Assembly (NCBI GenBank): GCA_027422505.1
Contig: JAPQWV010000410.1
Location: forward strand, 186,001 to 250,000
Direction: 5' to 3'
DNA length: 64,000 nucleotides
From: Craterostigma plantagineum
Taxonomy: Eukaryota > Streptophyta > Magnoliopsida > Lamiales > Linderniaceae
The notes under the pieces were generated by a model. It saw nothing but the letters and a program-made list of their open reading frames with translations, searched no databases and was not told the DNA's origin. Below are positions 45,373-57,823 of this stretch, piece by piece. Position 1 is the stretch's first letter, and each line of letters begins with the position of its first letter. The position numbers were made by a program, and so were the translations under genes.

Positions 45373-46143
45373 TTAGCACCCACCACCCCGACTAACGCTC
45401 CCCTTGAACACATATACGTAATCTCCATTCTCCACGCCGTGCCATCGAACGCTGCAATCTTCCCTCATAATCCTTTGCCTATGAATGAATATGTAATCGT
45501 CCATAGGAATCGACCTCCTCTCTATGAGCATCTTCCTCACCTCATCTACAGTGTTCGTATCGTTGACCTCCATGGGAATCTTGGCAGAGTCAAGAAGGCT
45601 CGACGAAGTCTGAATTACCAAACTAACCCTCCTCGTCGGAGGGTCGACAGAAACCCTAGACATGGTTTTCAAGAAGATGATTATCTCCGAGCTTTCTTGA
45701 ATCCCATATTCCCTCAAGCCTCGAAAGTCGTCATCTACCTCTACTCCGTCGAAGAATAGAGACATTCTTTTTATGGGCGTGCCGTCCATTATGTGGATTT
45801 TCTCCTTTAGGCTTCTGACCGTGTCTGTTTCGTCGGCTTCTATTTCGAGGTTTCTCGACGAGAATTTGATGGTTAGTTTCATGGTGTGACGATGAGGCGT
45901 GAATTTGGGAATTAGGGTTTGTTCGACGGTTAGGTTTATCTTCTTACCCTCGGAGATGAATGGATAATCAGACAGATCGAGGCCGTCGATCAGTTCGCAA
46001 TCGTCATCGACTGTTAGGGTTTGCGAATCGACGGGGAATCCTAGGAATCCTTCTATGCTTGATTTGATTTGTGGGATTGGTTCTTGATTGCTCACCTCCA
46101 TTGAGAATTCATGGTTACATCCTCTCACTACTATGATCTTCAT
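45373..46143 (-). CDS. Protein with three ubiquitin-like domains
   Basis: 256 aa, single exon. The ATG at 46143 gives MKIIVVRGCNHEFSMEV, a ubiquitin-like beta strand start; the frame extends upstream only through non-ATG codons. Three ubiquitin-like repeats follow: residues 1-~72, ~80-155 (MKLTIKFSSRNLEIEADETD, TVRSLKEKI, SLFFDGVEVDDDFRGLREYG), and ~160-250 (VSLVIQTSSSLLDSAKIPME, VRKMLIERRSIPMDDYIFIH, VENGDYVYVF). None ends in the Gly-Gly needed for conjugation; the C-terminus is SRGGGC, so this is not a polyubiquitin precursor. Similar multi-Ubl proteins are common and poorly characterised in plants. It is tail-to-tail with the syntaxin remnant, only 42 bp apart. Confidence 0.85.
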   Translation of the reverse strand: MKIIVVRGCNHEFSMEVSNQEPIPQIKSSIEGFLGFPVDSQTLTVDDDCELIDGLDLSDYPFISEGKKINLTVEQTLIPKFTPHRHTMKLTIKFSSRNLEIEADETDTVRSLKEKIHIMDGTPIKRMSLFFDGVEVDDDFRGLREYGIQESSEIIIFLKTMSRVSVDPPTRRVSLVIQTSSSLLDSAKIPMEVNDTNTVDEVRKMLIERRSIPMDDYIFIHRQRIMREDCSVRWHGVENGDYVYVFKGSVSRGGGC

Positions 46144-46602
46144 AATTGTTATCTTTAAGTTCTTGATTTGCGTTTCTAGCAATGGAGATTGGTTTTGATT
46201 TGATCGTCAATTTGTTGCTAGATGTATATAATAAAGAATCATGCTTTTTCAAGTGCTAGTTCTTAACATTTGCATGTCGTTCCTTTGTCTCTCGAACATG
46301 AAGTTCATGCAATGCATGTTGGAAATCTTGTTCTACCTAAATTTGTAATAAAAAAAGATTTCAGCTCTCATGTGAACTTACTAATAAGAAGACATGTACT
46401 GTTTTGACCAGTCAATCTACTCTTCCAAAGCTTAACAATCATGCAATGCAAATGTTTAATTTCATTTCTGCAAAAGCAGCTTTAAAGGTAGATAACATCA
46501 CACAACTGATCAGTTCTTTCCATCAACACAAAGATACCCAGCAATGCATCATAACATCAGCAAAATCAACACATTCAATCATATACGAAAAGCAAGTTTA
46601 CC
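46144..46602. other. Spacer between the ubiquitin-like and GeBP genes
   Basis: About 460 bp: promoter of the ubiquitin-like gene on the right-hand side of its start, and 3' UTR of the GeBP gene. No further gene seen. Confidence 0.4.
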
Positions 46603-47469
46603 TCATTCGATCATCATGCCAAGAACCAGCCTAGACTGTTCGAGCATCAATCCAAGCTTCTTGTAATAAATCTCAACCTCCTCGATAAGCAGTTCCTTCC
46701 ACTTCTCATTCAATTCTTTCGCCTTTGCATCTCCAATCAGCTCCAACGTCTCTCTAATCAATCTGCCCCTGTTTACACCCTCTAAGGAACCATTCAGATA
46801 AGGATATTTGCTCCAAAAGTCAACTACTTTGGCTTCTGCTTCTTTAGCTACATTACCCTCTTCCTCACTGTCCTTTGATCCATTGGCTTCAGAGTTCCCC
46901 AGTTCATCGCCCCATATCTGCTTCGATATCTCGTACGCTATGAGCTCATGAGGGTCGGAGAAAATCGGGTCCTTACCGTCCGTACGCTTCTTCAAAGCGT
47001 TCGAAAACCTAGACTTCATCCTCCTAATCTTATCCCTAATCCTCCCCGCGGTAAACGCCGCGCCAAGCTTCCCCTTCATAAAATCCACCACTTCACCTAC
47101 GTTTTTCGGAACTGATCCTTTCAGATTCTTCAATTCAACCATCCCATTGAGCAGGGCAATTTCGTCCGATTCGCTCCAGACTCTTTCAATCGGCGTGCCA
47201 GACGGTTTCTTCGCGTCAGTCTTCGCTCTTTTGGGGTTTCCATGGTTTCTGGCGGTCGATTCCACGGATCGTTTCTTCGTCAGATCGGCGATGGGCTTCA
47301 CCTCTTCAGATTCAGCTTCGGATTCCGACGCACTGTCTTCTTCGCCGTGGTCTGGGAGGTCTTGCGGATTTGTTTCCTGCTCAGAGTCTTCAGAAGAATC
47401 GGAAGAGGACTCTGGCGGCGGCGGTGGCGTTGGTTCTTTCTTTGGGCGGCTTCGAGATTTGGGCGCCAT
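46603..47469 (-). CDS. GeBP-family (DUF573) transcription factor, STKL-like
   Basis: 288 aa, single exon, ATG at 47469 (MAPKSRSRPKKEPTPPPPPE). The N-terminal ~60 residues are acidic and Ser/Glu-rich after a basic patch. Residues ~88-190 form the DUF573 DNA-binding domain: RVWSESDEIALLNGMVELKN, VVDFMKGKLGAAFTAGRIRD, KIRRMKSRFSNALKK, FSDPHELIAYEISKQIWG. The C-terminus holds a helical, leucine-rich segment (VEIYYKKLGLMLEQSRLVLG). The GeBP family are plant-specific nuclear regulators acting in leaf cell fate and cytokinin/sugar responses; this member's targets are unknown. No frame damage. Confidence 0.92.
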   Translation of the reverse strand: MAPKSRSRPKKEPTPPPPPESSSDSSEDSEQETNPQDLPDHGEEDSASESEAESEEVKPIADLTKKRSVESTARNHGNPKRAKTDAKKPSGTPIERVWSESDEIALLNGMVELKNLKGSVPKNVGEVVDFMKGKLGAAFTAGRIRDKIRRMKSRFSNALKKRTDGKDPIFSDPHELIAYEISKQIWGDELGNSEANGSKDSEEEGNVAKEAEAKVVDFWSKYPYLNGSLEGVNRGRLIRETLELIGDAKAKELNEKWKELLIEEVEIYYKKLGLMLEQSRLVLGMMIE

Positions 47470-48342
47470 TGATGTACTTCTTCGAGTTCGATTCGAATTC
47501 TGATATCAATTTTCAGCGTTTGGTCGGACTTCAGTCGAATCCTATTTATTTAGGGTTTTAGCTGGAAAATCAAACGACGGCATTTGTGGGCTTTCATGGA
47601 ATTGGGCCTAAAGAAGGAATGCGTTATTTGTTTTTTTCTTTCAAAAAAATATTTGGATGTATCAATATAAATAATAGGTCGGCGCACAAAGCAATTAACG
47701 TTATTACATGTATATGAATGCAAAGCTTACAATTTGCTAGAAGATACAACTAGAACTATGTGAGTGAAGTGAGCCTAACACACATATATCTATTCTATTG
47801 TTGTTTTCTTGATTGGCGTGATTTGCAAGGCCAAAACGCTAATCTCTTGATTTTGATTCCACATTCCTTGATTCTTGCTGTGAAAAAAAAAAAAAGAAGA
47901 TAGAAGATATATATCGTAAAAATAAGCAATCGTCTTCCATGGCACCTGTTGGAAAAAAAAAACATGTAATGTATAGAATGCCAATCATACCAAAATCCAT
48001 GAATTCATAAGCAAAACATGCACAATAGAGAAGAATTTAACATAAAAACATATCAATATCAGTTCAAAGTTCTGAAAATCTGAGATATATAGTCAAGCAT
48101 AACGATACACTTGTAGGAGATATAAACAAGCTTAATAAGTTCTCTTCTCGGTAAAAGGCTCATGTCCGCCTATTTATATTATGATATAATTAGTATTATA
48201 AGACATAGTTTTTTTTTATATAGTTGATGATGATGTGCATGGGACAACACGTCGCATCCTTTAAAGTCCCCATTTTGTGTTTCCATGATTAAGAAATATT
48301 TAGAAAAAGGGAAATTAATATACGGAGGGAGAAAAAAGGTTG
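47470..48342. other. GeBP upstream region and AT-rich spacer
   Basis: Presumed GeBP promoter, then AT-rich sequence. A minus-strand stretch at 47984-47790 lacks stops but has no recognisable domain. Confidence 0.35.
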
Positions 48343-48660
48343 TTACATTTCCATCTTCTTCAGCATTTCTTCCTCATATTTCAGCTCCTTCAGCTTTCGA
48401 GACAGGACCTGTAATTGTGTATATGCATTCAAAATTGTATTAAGATAACTAATTAAAACCAAGTGCTTCTATCAATTGTCTTAACTTACAGCTTCGTTGT
48501 TAAGAGGGCTGCAAGAGAAATCAGAGATCATTTGTTAGAATAAATCGTATGAAAACTACATAATAAAAGAAAAAAGCGACGAAAAATTCAGATCTTTACA
48601 TACCCTCCTCGGAGTTCATCCGGGCGATCAACAAAGCTCAGGAATATGTCCTCAATCTTC
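48343..48660 (-). other. Three short in-frame exons of an unidentified gene (possibly MIKC*-type MADS-box)
   Basis: Minus strand: 48660-48604 (KIEDIFLSFVDRPDELRG), 48508-48490 (19 bp, GPLNNEA across the joins) and 48408-48343 (VLSRKLKELKYEEEMLKKME, then M and stop). All boundaries are AG/GT and phases agree, so the join is real-looking. Nothing upstream could be linked to it. The I-region pattern IEDIFLxF..LP..R followed by a short leucine-rich segment recalls MIKC*-type MADS proteins, but no MADS domain is visible in the window; this guess is weak. Either a truncated gene or the 3' end of one with long introns. Confidence 0.4.
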
Positions 48661-49784
48661 CTTTAAGAATAAAATAAAAATAAATAATAATTATGACCAA
48701 GCATTACACCACGAAGCAGGAATTAACGTGAGAAAGAACATGAGAAAAAATTACATATTTAGTGTGGATGATTATTACAAAATCTATTTCAGTACAATGG
48801 TTTGAGTTTCTAAAAATAAGCCGAAAAAGACCATCCGTGGCTAGCAAAGCAAGTGTGTGGAGCGTTGCGGGGCAACATTAATAGGGCGACATCTGTATCG
48901 CATAAAATTGAAAGCTCTTTCGCCTTTTTCAAATGCCGTCTTTGCGTTTGGCGTACGTCATTTGTCGGGTCGTAGGGTTTTCGTTTCGCTTCATTGCGAG
49001 TTTTTTACGACCCATTGTTGTTGTGGGAGTGAAGCAAATTAGACTTTCATGAATATGTAAGGGTATCAATATGAACAAATTAAATACATTGGAAAGAAGT
49101 ATTAGTTAAAAAATTTTCCTTTATTTTTCCTGCAATTTATGAAAAATTACTTTGCAGCTAAGAGTGTAATTAATTCACATAAGATTGTATTAATTGTTAT
49201 TAGCCATTAATTGTGTGGAAAAATTAGGTCAATAAGTCGACGATGATTTTGCGTTCTGAATAAAGCGATGAAAGGCGAAAATATTCGAGATACTCTTTAG
49301 TTGTTTTCAAATTTTATATTAAACGATCTACTGCGATGAAAATTATTTGAAAATTTATCCGATAATGCATATTCGCGATAATTTTATATAAAGAAGCTAT
49401 TTATTTATTTATTTATATATATTTGCTTCGACCTTTTTTATTTAATTTATTCAAATTTCTTTTTTTTTTTAAGCTCAAACTTAAAAAGCTCGTACGAGTT
49501 CTAGCAAAAAAATTTGGGCTCATTTACAACCCTATTATGCCATTCATATGTGACAAGCTTCATGCACGATGTGATTTTAGCGTAGAATGCATGCAAGAGA
49601 TTTACACGGAAGATAACATGCAAACGAATGAATACTTGGCTCCTTAGCCCAGCCGAAGGAATTGGGCAACAATATCAACGTCAATTTTGTTTCATTTTAT
49701 TTTATTTTTATTCTTTGGTCATCAATTTTGTGCTATTAAAAAAAATACACCACATATATTTTGGGCCATAGCCATCTCTTTCGT
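48661..49784. other. AT-rich spacer
   Basis: About 1.1 kb with no recognisable gene. Short ORFs only. Confidence 0.4.
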
Positions 49785-51109
49785 TCAGCGCCCATGGAGC
49801 TCCGTGACGGTGATTTCATTGATGGTGTGTTCGATTTGCGCCGTTGATTCGCTCAAATTATTCCAATATTTCTCTGCGAACAAAGGCTTTTCTGCAATTG
49901 GTAGGTCGACGATTTCTCCGTCGAGCATCGAAAGAAGGGTTTGAACCGTAGGCCTGTTTTCGGGAAATTCTTGGACGCACAGCAGTGCGATATGAACGCA
50001 TCTTTCGATTTCCTCCCGGGAATTCGAATTTAGTACGCCTTCGTCTGGAAAAGCACCATCATTATCATCCTTCAAGTATTTCCATGCCTGGAAAGGTAAA
50101 AAATTTTAGTTATAATTGACGAATTAGCGAATAAAAACGAAAAAAAAAACAAAAAAACTGTTAGGCGCTAACCCGTCCGAGAAGACCCAACAACGATTCC
50201 TGGTTATTATAGTATGTGTTCCTTCTTCCACATATTGTCTCAAGGATTAACACTCCGAAGTTGTAAACATCAGACTTCTCGGAGAATACACCCTCGGCTG
50301 CGTATTCCGGCACCATGTATCCGCTGAAAAAAATATATAATATATATTTAATAATCAACTAATTTACAATAATTATTATACATTGTTCTTTGAGCACTTA
50401 CTAAGTTCCGACGACTCTCCTAGTATTGTCATGATCTTGGTTGTTTGCGAATATTCTCGCCATGCCGAAATCTGAGATTTTAGGACACCATTCTTGATCG
50501 AGCAATACGTTGCTCGCTTTCAATTCTCGATGGATTATTCTTAATCGAGAGTCTTTATGAAGGTATGAGAGTCCCCTAGCTATGCCCTTGATAATATTCA
50601 GGCGATTTTCCCAGTCGAGAAAATTTCGACACGGATGGGAATGATCTGCAAAGAGGGGAAATAATAAGATTGAAATAAGAGGTCGCAAACTAATATTTAC
50701 TGGAAAAAATGTTTATTCTCTACCGAAAAGGCAAAGGTCCAAGCTTTTGTTCGTCATGTATTCATATATCAGCAACTTCTCTTCCTCCTCCACGCAACAT
50801 CCTATTAATCTGACGAGATTCCTATGTTGTAGCTTAGAAATCACAAGCACTTCGTTCAAGAATTCCTCTACTCCTTGACTTGATGCTTCTGATAGTCTCT
50901 TCACTGCTATATCTTTTCCGTTTTCAAGCTTTCCCTATAAATTATTCATAAATGCCCACTTAAAATTTCCTCTTATTAAAAGAACGTCTATATATTATGC
51001 ATGGAAGCACATTGCATATACCTTATAAACATGACCGAAGCCACCTTTTCCTATCAAGTTATCGTCGCTGAATCGATTCGTCGCAGCTACAAGGGTCTCA
51101 AAAGAAAAC

Positions 51110-51600
51110 TGTTAGGATATGCGGAACTTCCCGATAATTATTTTGCCCGAAAAATGACGATAATAAATAAACGAGACGAAAAATAAATTTGGACAGTGAC
51201 ACGAGATTTACGTGGTTCGGTCAGAATGACCTACGTCCACGGGCCGGGGGGTAGAACTTCTTTATTATGTGGAGATTACAGACACGTACTCTGACGTGGT
51301 ATAAAAATAGCTACAACAATATTAGGAGTAAGCTATACAGAAATATTCGGAGTAGACGAAGATCTGTGGTGCGTTGTGTTCTTTTTACTTCCTTCGCTGA
51401 ATGGCATATTTATAGGCATAGATGTGCCTTGATAAATAATATGAACAGAGCAAAGCAAAGTCTGCCCAACTTTGAATGTTGAATACTGCAACGATACTTT
51501 TCTTCTTTCCAACGTTTGCTTTGTCTGACTCATTCAACCCATGTGCATATTATTGCTTCAAAAGCATCGGCGCCCACAATCCAAAAGGTCACATCTAACA
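51110..51600 (-). repeat. 3' LTR of the Tnt1-like element
   Basis: 491 bp, differing from the partner LTR by four substitutions that I count by eye. Contains a TATAAATA box in element orientation near 51410. Confidence 0.95.
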
Positions 51601-54600
51601 AATCTCCACCTTGACCTTTGGTTCCGTAAATAACTCCACCTTAATTAGTAACACATTTAGTCACTATCTCTGTCTCCCTCCGTCCATAGCCCCGACGGGC
51701 TAGTTCACCAATTTTAAAACACCAATCAAGTCCAAACAATGCTTGAACTTGGAAACTGGAAGAGCTTTCGTAAACAAATCCGCAGGATTATCCTTCGTGT
51801 TGATCTTCTTGATAAACATCTTCTTATCTGCAATGATCTCACGAATAAAATGATACTTAACATCAATATGTTTAGTCCTCTCATGATACATCTGATCCTT
51901 AGTCAAATGAATCGCACTTTGACTATCACAAAAAATCGTAATAACTCCCTAATTCTGAGTTAATTCGCTGAATAACCCCGTCAACCATAATGCTTCCTTG
52001 ATCGCATCAGTAATCGCCATGTATTCTGCTTCAGTACTAGATAACGCCACTACATGCTGTAGAGTAGCTTTCCAGCTAACTGCACAACCTCCAATAGAAA
52101 ATACATAACCAGTAAGAGATCGTCGTTTATCGAGATCACCTGCGTAGTCTGAATCGACGAAGCCCACGAGAGTATCACTGTTTCTGCCAAACTCCAAACA
52201 AAAGCTTAGAGTACCCTTCAAGTATTTTAGAATCCACTTCACTGCTTGCCAGTGTTCTTTCCCTGGATTAGCCATATACCTGCTAACAACACTAACAGCC
52301 TATGAAATATCAGGACGTGTACATACCATTGCATACATAATACTGCCGACTGCACTCGAGTAAGGAACTCGTGCCATGTACGCTTCTTCCTCATCTGATG
52401 ATGGTGACTGAGCAGCGCTTAGCCTAAAATGGCTAGCAAGAGGAGTGCTGACTGGTTTGGCATCGTTCATGCCAAATCTCTCCAAAACCTTTGTGAGGTA
52501 ACTTTCCTGGGTCAGGTGCAACTTACCAGCTCCTCTATCACGTCTAATCTCCATACCAAGAATCTTCTTAGCTGCTCCTAAATCCTTCATTTCAAATTCA
52601 CCATTCAATAAGGCCTTCAACTGGTGAATTTCTGCAAGATTCTTAGCCGCAATGAGCATGTCATCAACATATAACAATAAATAAATGAACGAACTGTCAT
52701 TTAACTTCCGGAAGTAAACACAACTATCATACTTGCTCTTGGAGAAACCATGACCCAACATGAAAGAATCAAACCATTTATACCACTGTCTTGGAGACTG
52801 CTTTAATCCGTTTAAGGATTTCTTTAACAGACAAACTTGGTCTTCCTTGCCTTCAACTATGAAGCCTTCAGGTTGCTTCATATAAATCTGTTCATCTAAA
52901 TCACCATGTAAGAACGCCGTCTTGACGTCGAGCTGTTCTAACTCCAAATTATACATGGCAACGAATGCAAGTAATACACGAATAGAGCTATGTCTAACAA
53001 CAGGTGAGAATACATCATTAAAATCAACACCTTGTACCTGACTATAGCCTTTCGCGACTAATCGTGCCTTATACCTTGCATCGTCCGAACCAGATATTCC
53101 TTCTTTCTTCTTGAAGACCCACTTACATCCGACTATTTTCTTTTTCTTCGGCGGCGGCACAAGAATCCAAGTGCCATTCTTGTGCAGAGACTCCATTTCT
53201 TCATTCATCGCTACCAGGCACTTATCAGAATTAACATCGCTAATTGCCTCCGAATAGGTAGAAGGTTCGCCGCCTTCACCTGTTTCTTGCGCCACTGATA
53301 AAGCGTACGAAACTAAATTTACGTACCGTTGTGGTAGTCGAATCTCTCGTCTCTCCCTATCTCTGGCTATAGAATATTCCTGCTCGGTTCTTTCATCTTC
53401 AACATGATCTGAATCAGGTTGTGGTTCATTCTGATCTGTTGAACTCGTAGCAGGATCATCTGAAGGATCTTTATTGATCTCGAGCTCCACCTCGCTGTGT
53501 ACACTATCCTTCTTTTCTTGATTAGAAGAGTTAGTAGACTCTTTCGAAGGATGTAACATAGAAGACTCGTCAAAAGTAACATCTCTGCTAATTATAAATT
53601 TGGGTGACTTGGGATCAGGATTATATAATCTATATCCTTTCACCCCTGAAGCGTAACCGAGGAAAATCCATTTCTTAGCTCTAGGCTCTAACTTTCCCTC
53701 GTTTACGTGCATATAAGCTGGGCACCCAAATATTCTTAAGTTTGAGTAATCAGCAGGAGTACCTGACCATACTTCCTCAGGAGTCTTGAAGTTGATCGGT
53801 GAACACGGTGAACGGTTGACAATATAACATGCTGCAGCGATAGCTTCAGCCCAAAAATCATTTGTCAACCCAGCGTTGGAGATCATACATCGAGCTTTCT
53901 CTAAAAGCGTCCTGTTCATGCGCTCAGCAACACCATTTTGTTGAGGCGTCATTCGAACAGTGTGATGTCGAGCAATACCTTCATTCTTGCAAAATTCGTT
54001 GAACTCGTTTCCACAAAATTCTAAGCCATTATCTGTCCGCAACCTCTTGATCTGTTTTCCTGTCTGCTTTTCAATCAAAGCCTTCCATTGTTTAAACGTT
54101 AGGAAAACATCACTTTTCTGCTTAAGAAAATAAACCCAGACTTTCCTTGAAAAATCATCAATGAAGTCAACATATATCCTGCACCACCTTTGGATGGAAC
54201 ACGAGAAGGACCCCATACATCAGAATGAATATAGTCCAGAGTACCTTTTGTCCTGTGGACTGCTGGCGAATTGAAGCTGACTCATTTCTGCTTCCCAAAA
54301 ATACAGTGTTCGCAAAAGTCCATCTTACCAGTACTTTGACCGCAGAGTAGGCCCCGCTTGCTTAAAATCGTCAAGCCTTTTTCTCCCATGTGTCCAAGTC
54401 GCATATGCCATAATCTCGTGGTATCTACCTCCGGGGATGTCGAAACTGCAGCAGAACCTGTAACAGTAGTTCCCTGCAAAATATATAAATTTCCAGACCT
54501 GCAAGCTTTCATTACGACAAGGGCACCTCTGGCAATTTTCAAAACTCCACCTTCACCTGAGAACTTGCACCCTTGAGATTCAAGTGTGCCTAAAGAGACA

Positions 54601-55707
54601 AGATTTCTCTTCATATCTGGAACATGTCTGACTTCTGTGAGCGTTCGGATGATTCCGTCGAACATCTTGATCCTAACAGTGCCTTTACCAACAACTTTAC
54701 ACGGAGCATCATTTCCCATTAAAACATATCCGCCATCGAATTTTTCATATGTGGAAAAATAATCTCGACTCCGACTTATGTGGTAAGAACAACCCGAATC
54801 TAAGATCCACTCATTATCAGACCTAACAATATTTGCAGTTGCTACAAAAATTGTTCCATCGCTCTCATCAGCAGCTAAACTAGCTTCGGCGGGTTTATTA
54901 AATTGCTGATTATTTTTCTCCTTATTTTTTAATTTAAAACAATCAGCTTTAATGTGTCCTTTTTTCTTGCAAAAATTACAGACTTTATTTCTGTACCTGG
55001 ATTTTGACCTTTCTTTAGATCTGCTGCTTTCAGCATCTCTACGTTCTGGTCTTCCCCGTGCAAACAGGCCTTCTGCCTGGCTACCACTTGTTTCTCCCGT
55101 AATATCCCTGTCTATCTGTTCTTTCGATTGTAACGCGGATTTGACACTAGAATATGATATTGTGTCTTTTCCGTATATAATCGTGTCACGAAAATGCTTT
55201 AAAGACGGGGGAAGGGAACACAACAATATTATGGCATGATCTTCGTCCGTCACTTTGACTTCTACGTTCGCCAAATCAATAATGATAGAATCGAATTTAT
55301 CGAGATGCGAAAGAATAGAAGTACCTTCTGTTATTTTCATACTATAAAGCTTCTGCTTTAAATAAAGCCGATTCTCCTTAGTCTTCTTCATGTAGATCGC
55401 TTTTAACGCATCCCACATACCCATGGCCGTCGTCTCCGTGGCAACTTCTTGTAAAACCTCGTAAGAGAGATTTAAGATAATAGCCGATCTGGCTTTCTTG
55501 TCCAATTCGTTAAATTGATCGTCCTTCATTTCGGTTGGTTTCTTCTTTGCGCCTTCTAGCGCCACCTCGCAACCGTCTTGAATGAGTATGGCCTCCATCT
55601 TGAGACTCCACATTGCAAAGTTGACATTTCTGTCGAACTTTTCAATTGACATCTTTGTTATCGTCATGGTGGCTAAAATAAAACCGGGGTTGGCTCTGAT
55701 ACCAATT

Positions 55708-56198
55708 TGTTAGGATATGCGGAAATTCCCGATAATTATTTTGCCCGAAAAATGACGATAATAACTAAACGAGACGAAAAATAAATTTGGACAGTGACAC
55801 GGGATTTACGTGGTTCGGTCAGAATGACCTACGTCCACGGGCCGGGGGGTAGAACTTCTTTATTATGTGGAGATTACAGACACGTACTCTGACGTGGTAT
55901 AAAAATAGCTACAACAATATTAGGAGTAAGCTATACAGAAATATTCGGAGTAGACGAAGATCTGTGGTGCGTTGTGTTCTTTTTACTTCCTTCGCTGAAT
56001 GGCATATTTATAGGCATAGATGTGCCTTGATAAATAATATGAACAGAGCAAAGCAAAGTCTGCCCAACTTTGAATGTTGAATACTGCAACGATACTTTTC
56101 TTCTTTCCAACGTTTGCTTTGTCTGACTCATTCAACCCATTTGCATATTATTGCTTCAAAAGCATCGGCGCCCACAATCCAAAAGGTCACATCTAACA
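55708..56198 (-). repeat. 5' LTR of the Tnt1-like element
   Basis: 491 bp, same length as the partner. It ends immediately before the AATTGGTATCAGAGCC primer-binding site on the minus strand (55707-55692). Confidence 0.95.
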
Positions 56199-57417
56199 AA
56201 AACAATGGTAATTGTTGAATGTCGACGGTTCCGTTCGATTGATCTCGTAGGAAAATAGCAGTTGAATCCCATGCAAATGCTACATTTGGCTTACGACTAT
56301 CACTCCTTTCCTTTGTCTTGCCTCCTGTTATTTTCAAGAAATAATCGAACATTAAAATACACTTACATATCGATATGATGTAGTGTGTATGCGAAGTAGC
56401 TATACATTTACCCTCTTTCTTTTTCATCACCCAACACCTTGCAATGAATAAGATCAACAGCAGTATCGATAAAGGTATCACAGTCGCCGGAACCGCAATA
56501 GACACTGTTGTTCTATCTTTCTCATCATCTTAACATAAAAAAAAATTATTTATTTATTTATTTTTGTTAGCATTAAATCAAACTTTATCAAATTGTAGAT
56601 GCGCGAAGGGTTTCGAAACCTACCTAATTCAGAAGCGACGAGGCGAATACGAAGATCTACGCCAAAGTTAGGGAATTGTTGAGTATCAATCAATGCTTCC
56701 TTCCAAAACATGCAACCTATCCCATACGAATCGTGGGCATAAGCTACGCAAGAACAGTTCTTCAAACACCTAACCCTACATTCTTCCTCGTCGGGGAAGC
56801 CATTCGCTCGGCAAAATCAGGCACCTTCATGTTCGTTAGCCTTAAAAACCCCCCGTCTTCTTTTCCTCTAATATTACTATTCTTACACAACAATGTCCTT
56901 CTCTTACATCCACTCGTCCAATTCCCATCCTCCCATTCCCGCATGTCGACGGGCGCAAACCCTCTCGGACAAGAACAGATTCTAGGAAAACCTCGAAAGT
57001 CGCAAACTCCAAAAGGGCCGCACTTTCCATAGATGTCGCACTCGTTCTGTGGGCTGACGGCGAAGGAATCCCAAGTGTTGTTGCGTTCATTCCACAGCAT
57101 GTTAGACTTAGTTCCCGAAGAATTCAGGATGAGCATCAAGTAGTTGGGTCCCGGGATTTCCTTGATTTCGAATATTCCCGGCGAGATTTCAGCTACGCTT
57201 ATTCCCCTCAAGAAAGAGCTTCGATACATGTGCCTTGTCCCGATGAATATCTGGCCGTTCCACGGACCGCTACGGTAGTGCGGGCGTCCGTCGCTGCGCC
57301 AAATCATGAATTGAGGGATTTTCGTTGCTTCGAGGCCCGCTCTGAATCCTCCTATTGAAGGGTCGGTCGCGTTTTTCCACGACGATATAGTCACCCACTT
57401 ACCTGTACACAGTTGGG

Positions 57418-57762
57418 ATCCTATTATTACTGTTGGAAATATAATATATAAAAATTAAAAAAAAAAATTGATGTCACTTCATAACTCAGGGAATAAAGAG
57501 ATCCTCGGTACAAATCTTCACGATCACTCATTTGAAAAATTTATACATTTAAGATTTAGACTAGTATATTTGGCACGTGTCCTCTGGATGTGCAAATATA
57601 CCAAATTAATATATATTTTTTATATTATTGATAAGTTATTTAAAAAATAAAATTTAGAATACAATTGCGATAAATTAAAATATTAAGGATAAAATTGTGA
57701 AATATTTGACAAGCCAAGGTGCAGTTTATAATCGATCCCTACCTTTAATGTAATAGAAGTAG

Positions 57763-57823
<61 letters not shown>

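Larger units (their letters stand above)
51110..56198 (-). mobile_element. Tnt1-like Copia LTR retrotransposon, nearly complete
   Basis: 5.09 kb with two 491 bp LTRs (51110-51600 and 55708-56198), TG...CA ends, and AAAAC target duplication at 51105-51109 and 56199-56203. On the minus strand a primer-binding site TGGTATCAGAGCC follows the 5' LTR and a purine-rich tract precedes the 3' LTR. The polyprotein has gag (55667 on, CCHC knuckle [14 protein letters not shown]), protease ([13 protein letters not shown]), integrase, reverse transcriptase (LLYVDDMLIAAK) and RNase H (VGFVDSDYAGDLDKRRSLTG, with SSTEAEYMA). Three lesions: a TGA in integrase at about 54280, a one-base frameshift near 54210, and a TAG before RNase H near 52303. 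It is therefore non-autonomous although recent. Tork/Tnt1 lineage by gag and RT appearance. Confidence 0.95.

Noticed and set aside
46404..46634. 76-codon ORF between the Ubl and GeBP genes
   Set aside because: Overlaps the 3' end of the GeBP gene on the opposite strand and has no recognisable feature.
51267..51482. Identical 71-codon ORFs at 51267 and 55865
   Set aside because: They are the same LTR read twice in the wrong strand; no start context or domain.
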